Of a stretch of DNA of 14,771 bases, positions 1-5,128 are shown piece after piece; position 1 is the stretch's first letter; every line of letters begins with the position of its first letter. The notes under the pieces were generated by a model that did not search any database, had not been told where the DNA came from, and worked only from the letters and a program-made list of their open reading frames with translations. The translations under genes were made by a program, and so were the position numbers. The stretch covers positions 1-14,771 of the forward strand of contig CAZEGV010000059.1 in assembly GCA_964511645.1 (NCBI GenBank). The letters are read 5' to 3'. The stretch is from CAZEGV01 sp964511645. Lineage in GTDB: Bacteria; Bacteroidota; Bacteroidia; Cytophagales; JAAEPT01.

Positions 1-29
1 CAATAGTAATCAGTCAATAGCCATTAGTT

Positions 30-94
30 GGGCGTTTCCACAGTCGCCAAAAGGACGGCTCTTGTGGTCAGGTTTTTTGCTCTCAATCTTTTTT
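30..94 (+). repeat. Dispersed intergenic repeat, copy 1
   Basis: This 65-bp stretch runs from GGGCGTTTCC through TCGCCAAAA, GGCTC and a GGTTTTTTG-like segment to CAATCTTTT. The same order of blocks, at the same length, occurs on the minus strand at 3269-3205, and a related partial copy starts near 14713. It codes for nothing evident. From memory, similar GGGCGTT...CAATCTTT intergenic repeats are common in Bacteroidota genomes. What they do is not known to me. Confidence 0.6.
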
Positions 95-104
95 GTTTTT
101 ATGA

Positions 105-141
105 TTTTGTCATGCTGAACTTGTTTGTGTCAGTCTGAGCT
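105..141 (+). repeat. Fragments of common Bacteroidota intergenic repeat motifs
   Basis: GTCATGCTGAACTTGTTT is followed directly by GTCAGTCTGAGC. Both strings resemble headers of short intergenic repeats that recur in Bacteroidota genomes; this is recalled, not searched. They abut the 5' edge of the transposase fragment, so the fragment's apparent first codons (MCQSE) come from repeat DNA and not from the ancestral transposase. Confidence 0.4.
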
Positions 142-391
142 ATTAATATCGATGCTTTTTTGTCAATTTGCAAAAAACCAATCGGTAAGAGATATTAGTA
201 ACGGCCTTCGTTTTACCACTGGAAACTTGAATCATCTAGGCATTTTAAAAGCACCGTCAAAATCAACAGTGAGCTATCAAAATAAACATAGAGACTGGAC
301 ATTGTTTCGAGATTATTACTATGAATTTCAAAAACATTTAGGACGCTATTGTTATTTTACAAACTTTTTAACATTTGAAGAATTGATTTAG
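125..391 (+). pseudogene. IS4-type (DUF4372) transposase, internal fragment
   Basis: The 88-codon frame opens with TTG. Codons from about 140 to 349 read like the N-terminal DUF4372 region of Bacteroidota IS4-family transposases, with recognisable pieces SMLFCQFAK, ISNGLR, TGNLNHLG, APSKSTVSYQNK and FRDYYY. Family members are roughly 380-400 residues, so only about 70 survive. The true start is missing, the sequence diverges after HLGRY, and the catalytic DDE core is absent. The first five codons are repeat DNA. It cannot be an active transposase. Its 3' end supplies the TTTG element of the promoter for the following XRE gene. The family call is from memory but fits well; whether terminal inverted repeats remain is not visible. 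Confidence 0.75.
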
Positions 392-405
392 TTTTCATAT
401 CTTTG
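374..405 (+). promoter_or_regulatory. Bacteroidota-type promoter for the XRE-TA operon
   Basis: TTTG at 374-377 and TATCTTTG at 398-405 are separated by 20 bp. This matches the Bacteroidota -33/-7 consensus (TTTG, 19-21 bp, TAnnTTTG) exactly. Transcription would begin near 411, about 40 nt before the XRE start codon. The -33 element lies inside the remnant transposase frame. Confidence 0.7.
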
Positions 406-451
406 TAAAAGAACAACAGGAAAGGGTTTAAACCTTGAAAAAGTTACCGTT

Positions 452-778
452 ATGAATTTTGGAAGTATAGTAGTAAAGCTCAGAAAAGAGCAAGGAATGT
501 CACAAACAGCTTTAGCTAACCAATTGGGTATTCATAAAAATGTATTGGGTAGGTACGAGCGAGGTGAAGTTTTTCCCTCTATTGAAATTGCTCGTAAAAT
601 TGCTGACTTTCTTGATGTATCACTTGATTACCTAACAGGTAAGGCTGATGTACAAATGGATAAAGTCACTCGTAAACGCATTTTAGAAGTCTCTAAATTT
701 GAAGAAAATGACCGTAATCATATATTTTCTGTAATTGAAGCTTTTATTGCTAAAAGAAAGATACAATCCATTTTATAA
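452..778 (+). CDS. XRE-family helix-turn-helix regulator
   Basis: This 108-residue protein has a Cro/C1-type HTH over roughly residues 5-62: LRKEQGMSQTALANQLGI, then the recognition helix region HKNVLGRYERGE, then PSIEIARKIADFLDVSLDYL. This is the standard layout of small phage- and plasmid-type repressors. Residues 70-108 are charged and helical (ENDRNHIFSVIEAFI), as expected of a dimerisation tail. It is a cytoplasmic DNA-binding protein. The stop codon lies 14 bp before the antitoxin gene and a good promoter precedes only this gene, so I infer one XRE-antitoxin-toxin transcript and possible autoregulation. No clear operator palindrome was identified. It could instead be an unrelated neighbour of the TA pair. 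Confidence 0.88.
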   Translation: MNFGSIVVKLRKEQGMSQTALANQLGIHKNVLGRYERGEVFPSIEIARKIADFLDVSLDYLTGKADVQMDKVTRKRILEVSKFEENDRNHIFSVIEAFIAKRKIQSIL

Positions 779-792
779 ATCACATAACAGTT

Positions 793-1002
793 ATGCAAGA
801 AGTAAGATTAAAAGTAGCAGACAGCAAATTTCAGTTCTTTATGGAATTGATTAAAAGCCTTGATTTTGTTCAAGTGGACAATGATGGGGATTCTAAAACA
901 TCTATTCTTAGCAATATCAAAAAAGGATTAGAAGAAGTAAAGCTTGCAAAACAAGGAAAACTAAAAACTACTTCTGCTAAAGATTTTTTGAATGAACTTT
1001 AA
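793..1002 (+). CDS. Type II antitoxin, partner of RelE/ParE-type toxin
   Basis: A 69-residue acidic and lysine-rich protein. Its C-terminus (IKKGLEEVKLAKQGKLKTTSAKDFLNEL) is the pattern seen in small Bacteroidota antitoxins encoded ahead of RelE/ParE toxins. The N-terminal part (EVRLKVADSKFQFFMELIKSLDFV) likely forms the dimerisation unit and the helical tail likely wraps the toxin. The gene overlaps the toxin gene by 11 bp, so translation is probably coupled. No HTH is evident in it, so operator binding may fall to the XRE protein encoded upstream. Family membership is recalled from pattern, not from a search. Confidence 0.8.
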   Translation: MQEVRLKVADSKFQFFMELIKSLDFVQVDNDGDSKTSILSNIKKGLEEVKLAKQGKLKTTSAKDFLNEL

Positions 1003-1315
1003 TATTGAACTTACCGACAACTTTAAAAAAGAAGCTAAACGATTGATTAAAAAATACAAATCTCTTAAACCAGAAATAGCTGAACTTATAGCTGAATTAG
1101 AAACCAACCCAACTAAAGGAATTTCACTCGGAAATGATATTTATAAGATACGCCTTGCCATAAAATCTAAAGGAAAAGGTAAGTCTGGCGGTGCAAGAAT
1201 AATGTCTTACGTTAAAGTCACCCAAACCGAAGTGCTACTATTCTCTATCTACAACAAAGGTGAAAAAGACTCTATCTCTGATAAAGAAATTGAAGAACTG
1301 ATTAAAAACGTATAA
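992..1315 (+). CDS. RelE/ParE superfamily toxin
   Basis: A 107-residue basic protein with the RelE/ParE-like order: an N-terminal strand and helix (FNIELTDNFKKEAKRLIKKY), a second helix (LKPEIAELIAELETNP), a GISLGNDIYKIRLAIKSKGKGKSGG strand region, then ARIMSYV and VLLFSIYNKGEKDSIS strands. It resembles the subgroup in which the usual central arginine motif sits in KIRLA and a late lysine/arginine-rich loop follows. Members act as ribosome-dependent mRNA interferases or gyrase poisons; the sequence does not decide which. It begins inside the antitoxin gene (11-bp overlap) at ATG 992. The frame is intact and full length, so the toxin is plausibly active. Confidence 0.85.
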   Translation: MNFNIELTDNFKKEAKRLIKKYKSLKPEIAELIAELETNPTKGISLGNDIYKIRLAIKSKGKGKSGGARIMSYVKVTQTEVLLFSIYNKGEKDSISDKEIEELIKNV

Positions 1316-1345
1316 TATTTTTAATTACTCACTCTTCATTGTTAA

Positions 1346-1669
1346 TTATTTTTTAGGATATATTGCCCCGTTGGTGAGCGTAGGGTGCTCCTCACCAAAG
1401 AGTATAACGATAGGAATAAGAATTAACAAAAAAAAACCAATTCTACGATACTTTATTGCTGTTTTTAGTTGTTCATTGATTTGTAAATCACTAATTTTTT
1501 TAATTATTTTCTTAATCTCACTATACTTCAGCCCCATAGGACGGTGTGATTTATTAATTGTAGATGGAAACAGACCTTTCTTATGTATTATCGAACGGGA
1601 CTTAAAGGTACCTAAATAAATAAAGAATATCCCTACTAACATTAAGCATATAGTTATTGACTCACTCAT
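1346..1669 (-). CDS. Small two-TM protein beside RHS tip, candidate immunity protein
   Basis: I take the ATG at 1669, which overlaps the end of the RHS-tip gene by 8 bp. An upstream in-frame ATG at 1717 would add 16 residues (MIYLLRLVDIMSNCQT) lying wholly within the RHS coding sequence. The 107-residue protein has a hydrophobic segment near residues 5-22 (ITICLMLVGIFFIYLGTF), a basic middle part with a helical IKKIIKKISDLQ stretch, and a second hydrophobic segment (IGFFLLILIPIVILFG) near residues 76-91. The tail GEEHPTLTNGAIYPKK is encoded by a dispersed REP-like repeat, so the original C-terminus was probably replaced. Position directly after a polymorphic-toxin tip suggests an immunity protein; no known immunity family was recognised. 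Confidence 0.55.
   Translation of the reverse strand: MSESITICLMLVGIFFIYLGTFKSRSIIHKKGLFPSTINKSHRPMGLKYSEIKKIIKKISDLQINEQLKTAIKYRRIGFFLLILIPIVILFGEEHPTLTNGAIYPKK
1356..1398. repeat. REP-like repeat with stem-loop, copy 1
   Basis: The core strings ATTGCCCCGTT and CGTAGGGTGCTC recur at 3010-3045, separated by a similar short spacer. Here TTGGTGAG (1371-1378) and CTCACCAA (1391-1398) form an 8-bp perfect stem around a 12-nt loop. On the minus strand the repeat supplies the last codons of the small membrane-protein gene (GEEHPTLTNGAIYP). It lies between convergent genes and may also help end transcription, but there is no clean T-run directly after the stem. Confidence 0.6.
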
Positions 1670-2447
1670 TGTTTGACAATTGCTCATTATATCCACTAAT
1701 CTGAGAAGATAAATCAATAGTTATAGACTCCATCTCTGCTGTTGACATTTCCCCAATCTCCCATTTATCAAGAGTACTAGTAAACTCTTCTTCTAATGTT
1801 GTGATCTGACTTTTTAAATATGACGAATAATTTTGTGTAAAAAATCCCGTATATTGACCCCTTTGTTCTTCACTCAATGAAACTCCTAACTCTTTCTCAA
1901 GAGCACTAAATAAGTCAGCCATTCCATTCTTAATATTTCCAACCTCATAAACAGATGTATAAGTAGCTTCTGAATAAATACCAACCTGAGTTCCTACAGC
2001 ACCTATTTGAATAGGTAATGGTATTGTCATTCCGAAATCCACATCACCACTTTCTTTAAAAGCAAAATTAATCTCCGCACCAGCAGCTACTCCCACACCA
2101 GCAGAAGTAGTAATTAAAGCACCCACAGTACTTCCCCAACCACTAGTCTCTGATATATAATCTGATGTTAAAAACCCTGCTGACCAACCTGTACTAGCCC
2201 CTACAATAAAACCTAATCCTCCTGTTGTTGAGTTATAAATACCTATATTTCCGTGTGTATCAACCATTATACCAATTGCAGTAGAAGTAGTTATTGCCAA
2301 CGAAGCTCTCCCTTCATATTGCAAAAAGAAAACAGTACCACCATCCCCTCCTCCCATATAATCAATCACCCACACAGGACTATTTCTATGATAAGCATAC
2401 GCAGTCTGCCAAGGATATTCAGCACTTCTTGGGTCTATGCTAAACAT
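1662..2447 (-). CDS. RHS C-terminal tip: end of RHS core plus variable domain
   Basis: Residues 1-31 (FSIDPRSAEYP...YAYHRNSPVWVIDYMG) are the end of the RHS repeat-associated core, so the ATG at 2447 is internal to an RHS frame and not a natural start. Restoring the frame (see the entry at 2435-2752) joins it to the preceding piece. Residues about 44-168 are glycine/serine/threonine-rich alternating strands (for example GIMVDTHGNIGIYN and TSAGVGVAAGAEINFAF) with no enzyme motif I recognise. Residues 173-258 are helical and acidic. In RHS polymorphic toxins the segment after the core is the exported toxin. The strand-rich composition and a membrane-protein partner make a membrane-acting toxin possible, but this is inference. 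The gene overlaps the next, two-TM gene by 8 bp. Confidence 0.6.
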   Translation of the reverse strand: MFSIDPRSAEYPWQTAYAYHRNSPVWVIDYMGGGDGGTVFFLQYEGRASLAITTSTAIGIMVDTHGNIGIYNSTTGGLGFIVGASTGWSAGFLTSDYISETSGWGSTVGALITTSAGVGVAAGAEINFAFKESGDVDFGMTIPLPIQIGAVGTQVGIYSEATYTSVYEVGNIKNGMADLFSALEKELGVSLSEEQRGQYTGFFTQNYSSYLKSQITTLEEEFTSTLDKWEIGEMSTAEMESITIDLSSQISGYNEQLSNNE

Positions 2448-2752
2448 TCGTCCAAGGCGTGTGGGCTGTAATTTCTAAAACCTAAATCGTAATGATTCCC
2501 AGAGCCTGATACCTCATCATCCTTCTCCATACCATTAAACCCATACCTATACGAGCTAGAAGTATAACTCTGCATCAACATCCCAAATGGATAATACTCA
2601 TAAGCCGCTAGGGTATTGTCATAATCTTGGAAAGGTTTTCTATCGCTCAGCACCAAATGGACATTTCCTAGGGGGTCTTTACATTCATAACTTCCTAACT
2701 CATGGTCGTTAAGGATAAGCCGTCTATCTAATATCGAATTTGTACAAACCAT
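2435..2752 (-). pseudogene. RHS core domain fragment, frameshifted
   Basis: The frame carries classic RHS-core motifs: DPLGNVHLVLSDRK, then YEYYPFGMLM, then YRYGFNGMEKDDEVSGSGNHYDLGFRNYSP. It then derails into HALDECLA and stops. Dropping one GT (plus-strand GTGT, 2459-2462) gives SPRLGRMFSIDP, the expected RHS junction, in frame with the downstream piece. It is therefore a 2-bp insertion in a dinucleotide repeat (or an equivalent error). An in-frame TAG lies three codons before the ATG at 2752, and no further RHS repeats are encoded upstream before the MITE at 2847, so the large RHS barrel is missing. Together with 1662-2447 it forms an orphan tip of the kind thought to act as a donor for tip exchange in full-length RHS genes. 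Confidence 0.75.
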
Positions 2753-2846
2753 TGAAGTCTAAAGATACAATATTATTTTAATTTTTAATATCGGTCATTT
2801 TGTTTCCCTAAATAAATAACAATACTATTTTTTCATAACGTCCTTC

Positions 2847-3009
2847 TAATACCAGTTTAACTATAATATGAGTCTAATTTAGATTGAATTGTTTTTTGCA
2901 ATATCGAGGAAAAATGATTTAGCATAACTGGTTACGGTAAATTATTTTAACGAAGAGAGTGTAAAAACAAACAGGATAAATGACTTGTCTTATAGTTAAA
3001 ATGGTATAA
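2847..3009 (+). mobile_element. MITE-like element, full copy A
   Basis: A 163-bp non-coding element with terminal inverted repeats of about 28 bp. The left end begins TAATACCAGTTTAACTATAA and the right end, on the opposite strand, begins TTATACCATTTTAACTATAA, with a GTC at the inner edge of both. The interior includes TTTAGCATAACT and ATTATTTTAACGAAGAG, which recur in the two other copies (3046-3148 and 12659-12822). With no coding capacity it needs a transposase in trans. The TA at both tips would suit an IS630/Tc1-type element that duplicates TA, but this is inference. Confidence 0.75.
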
Positions 3010-3045
3010 GGACACATTGCCCCGTTGTGCTCACGTAGGGTGCTC
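3010..3045. repeat. REP-like repeat, copy 2
   Basis: A 36-bp segment containing ATTGCCCCGTT and CGTAGGGTGCTC sits exactly between the right end of MITE copy A and the broken left side of MITE copy B. It matches the segment at 1356-1390 apart from a one-base length difference and changes in the GTGAG/TGCTCA spacer. The 8-bp stem seen in copy 1 is lost here. GTGCTC instead occurs twice as a direct repeat. Confidence 0.6.
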
Positions 3046-3148
3046 GGCAAAATAATTTAGCATAACTAGTTACGGTAGATTATTTTAACGAAGAGAATGT
3101 GAAAAACAAACAAGATAATTGACGTAGATTATAGTCAATATGGTATTA
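3046..3148 (+). mobile_element. MITE-like element, truncated copy B
   Basis: These 103 bp match the right-hand part of copy C (complement of 12659-12761) with only three G/A differences by eye. The right terminal repeat (GTCAATATGGTATTA) is intact, but the left terminus is missing and replaced by the REP-like 36-mer. It lies immediately downstream of copy A in the same orientation, so the two form an incomplete tandem. Confidence 0.75.
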
Positions 3149-3175
3149 GTAGACGGACGCACATTCGTGGAAATC

Positions 3176-3210
3176 CTTTTCTTTTTCATTAAAATAATGA
3201 AAAAGAAAAG
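3176..3210. other. Perfect 15-bp inverted repeat (hairpin)
   Basis: CTTTTCTTTTTCATT (3176-3190) and AATGAAAAAGAAAAG (3196-3210) are perfect complements around the 5-nt loop AAAAT. The stem is A/T-rich and has no T-run after it on either strand, so it is not a canonical intrinsic terminator. It lies about 65-100 bp downstream of aspS (minus strand) and might protect the 3' end of the aspS mRNA. Confidence 0.6.
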
Positions 3211-3269
3211 ATTGGAAACAGGAAACCCGAGCCCACGAGCCCGCCTTTTTGGCGAGTGGGGAAATACCC
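3205..3269 (-). repeat. Dispersed intergenic repeat, copy 2 (inverted)
   Basis: Read on the minus strand this segment begins GGGTATTTCC, continues with TCGCCAAAAAGGCGGGCTC and GGGTTTCC, and ends CAATCTTTTC. It aligns block for block with 30-94 on the plus strand, at the same 65-bp length. CGCCAAAAAGGCG can form a small hairpin. It begins 6 bp after the aspS stop codon and may be part of the aspS mRNA end. Copies 1 and 2 face opposite ways around the accessory patch. Confidence 0.6.
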
Positions 3270-3274
3270 AAATT

Positions 3275-5023
3275 TTATTTTGAGTCTAACTTTAGACCTA
3301 AGTCTTTAAGTTGCTCATTGTCAACTAAAGAAGGTGAGTCAATCATAACATCTCGTCCAGAGTTGTTTTTGGGGAAGGCGATGAAATCACGAATTGAATC
3401 TACACCACCAAATAATGAACAAAGTCTGTCAAAACCAAACGCAATACCACCATGAGGAGGTGCTCCATATTCAAATGCTTCCATGAGAAATCCAAATTGC
3501 TCTTTTGCTTCTTCTTCTGTAAACCCTAAGTGCTTAAACATAAGCTCTTGTGTTGCCTTATCGTAGATACGGATAGAACCTCCACCTACTTCTACCCCAT
3601 TTATGACCATATCATAAGCATTGGCACGTACAGCACTTGGCTCAGTGTCAAGTAAGTGTATATCTGTCTTATGAGGAGAGGTAAATGGGTGATGCATAGC
3701 ATGATAGCATTTTTTTTCGTCATCCCATTCTAATAATGGAAAGTCGATTACCCAGAGGCAAGAGAAGACGTTTCTGTCTCGTAAGCCTAGACGTTCTCCC
3801 ATTTCTAATCTTAATTCTGATAGTTGTGGTCGCACATTTTTTTCGCTTCCGCTAAGGACTAACAATAAGTCACCTTTTTGGGCATTCATCTTAGTTGCCC
3901 ATGCTTTAAGGTCTTCTTGCGAGAAGAATTTATCTGCTGATGATTTGTAAGTACCGTCTTCGTTACATTTAACATAAATCAATCCTTTTGCACCTATTTG
4001 GGGTCTTCTTACCCAGTCAGTAAGTCCATCAAGTTGCTTACGGGTATAGTTGGCAAGTCCTTTTGCACAAATCCCTACTACTAGCTCTGCTTCGTCAAAT
4101 ATCTTAAATCCTTTGTTTTTGGCTTCGTCATTTAGCTCCACAAACTTCATCTCAAATCGAGTGTCTGGTTTGTCGTTACCGTATTGCTTCATTGCATCAG
4201 CATAAGTCATGCGAGGTAATTTATCAATCGCTACTCCTTTTACTTCTTTAAATAGTGATTGTACTAGCCCTTCAAAAATATTAAAGATGTCTTCTTGGGT
4301 TACAAAAGATAGTTCGCAATCTATTTGTGTAAATTCTGGTTGGCGATCGGCACGTAAATCTTCATCTCTAAAGCATTTTACGATTTGATAATAACGGTCA
4401 AGCCCACCTACCATTAGTAATTGTTTGAAGGTTTGAGGTGATTGAGGCAAGGCATAAAACTGCCCTTGGTTCATCCGAGAAGGCACTAAAAAATCTCTAG
4501 CTCCCTCTGGAGTAGATTTGATTAAATATGGTGTTTCTACTTCTATAAATTCTTGTTTATCCAAATACTGTCTCACAGCTCTTCCTACACGGTGGCGTAG
4601 TTGTAGATTTTCTCTTACTGGATTACGGCGTAAGTCAAGGTATCGGTACTGCATGCGAAGTTCCTCTCCTCCATCAGTATCATCTTCTATTAAAAAGGGG
4701 GGTACTTTAGATGCACTTAGTATTTCAATTTCACCTACTTTTATTTCAATATCTCCTGTAGGGATTTTATGATTTTTGGCTTCTCGCTCTATTACTTCCC
4801 CAGATACTTTTATCACAAACTCTCTACCCAAAGAGCGTGCTTTTTCTATTTCTATTTTGGAGGTGGTGTCATCCAATAGCAATTGCGTGAATCCAAAACG
4901 ATCTCTTACATCTACCCAAATTAAAGCTCCCTTATCACGTACTTTTTGTACCCAACCACATAGTATAACTTTTTCTCCTTTATCTGCGATACGTAACTCG
5001 CCACAATTGTGTGTCCTAAGCAT
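3275..5023 (-). CDS. aspS: Aspartate--tRNA ligase
   Basis: A 582-residue class IIb aminoacyl-tRNA synthetase of the bacterial type, which charges tRNA-Asp with aspartate in the cytoplasm. The N-terminal OB fold (about 15-105, including LCGWVQKVRDKGALIWVDVR) binds the anticodon. The catalytic domain shows motif 1 near FIEVETP (159-165), motif 2 FRDEDLRADRQPEFTQID (218-235), and motif 3 GGIAFGFDRL (525-534). The long insertion between motifs 2 and 3 (about 290-410, with the conserved QLSELRLEMGERLG segment at its end) is the GAD domain typical of bacterial AspRS. The length is normal and the frame intact. The start at MLRTHNCGELR fits the family. The gene is transcribed alone, divergently from the DUF4403 gene; the 105-bp gap contains only an imperfect -7 element (CAAATTTG at 5054-5047). 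Confidence 0.98.
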   Translation of the reverse strand: MLRTHNCGELRIADKGEKVILCGWVQKVRDKGALIWVDVRDRFGFTQLLLDDTTSKIEIEKARSLGREFVIKVSGEVIEREAKNHKIPTGDIEIKVGEIEILSASKVPPFLIEDDTDGGEELRMQYRYLDLRRNPVRENLQLRHRVGRAVRQYLDKQEFIEVETPYLIKSTPEGARDFLVPSRMNQGQFYALPQSPQTFKQLLMVGGLDRYYQIVKCFRDEDLRADRQPEFTQIDCELSFVTQEDIFNIFEGLVQSLFKEVKGVAIDKLPRMTYADAMKQYGNDKPDTRFEMKFVELNDEAKNKGFKIFDEAELVVGICAKGLANYTRKQLDGLTDWVRRPQIGAKGLIYVKCNEDGTYKSSADKFFSQEDLKAWATKMNAQKGDLLLVLSGSEKNVRPQLSELRLEMGERLGLRDRNVFSCLWVIDFPLLEWDDEKKCYHAMHHPFTSPHKTDIHLLDTEPSAVRANAYDMVINGVEVGGGSIRIYDKATQELMFKHLGFTEEEAKEQFGFLMEAFEYGAPPHGGIAFGFDRLCSLFGGVDSIRDFIAFPKNNSGRDVMIDSPSLVDNEQLKDLGLKLDSK

Positions 5024-5128
5024 ATTAACTCAATATTAATTCACTGCAAATTTGCTTATTCTATTTGAGATAGAAAAGTTTTTTACGAAAAGCTATTCGT
5101 CTTTCTTTAGAAAGAATTATTTTTGGGG

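Noticed and set aside
1316..1350. Possible terminator TTAATTA...TAATTATTTTTT after the toxin gene
   Set aside because: The stem is only about 6 A/T pairs with a long loop; too weak to annotate.
2253..2471. Plus-strand frame across the RHS tip
   Set aside because: It is antisense to the RHS core, with a Ser/Ile/His-rich translation and no family resemblance.
2847..3148. CRISPR-like array from the repeated MITE pieces
   Set aside because: There are only two adjacent copies, one truncated, with terminal inverted repeats and no regular short repeats, spacers or cas genes.
4518..5039. Open frames on the plus strand opposite aspS (4518-4772 and 4776-5039)
   Set aside because: They are antisense to a well-conserved synthetase, have low-complexity Ser/Arg-rich translations and no recognisable motif.
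5118..5125. TATTTTTG, a perfect -7 box for the DUF4403 gene
   Set aside because: It would start transcription at or after the chosen ATG (5129) and no TTTG lies at the right distance; probably chance in A/T-rich DNA.
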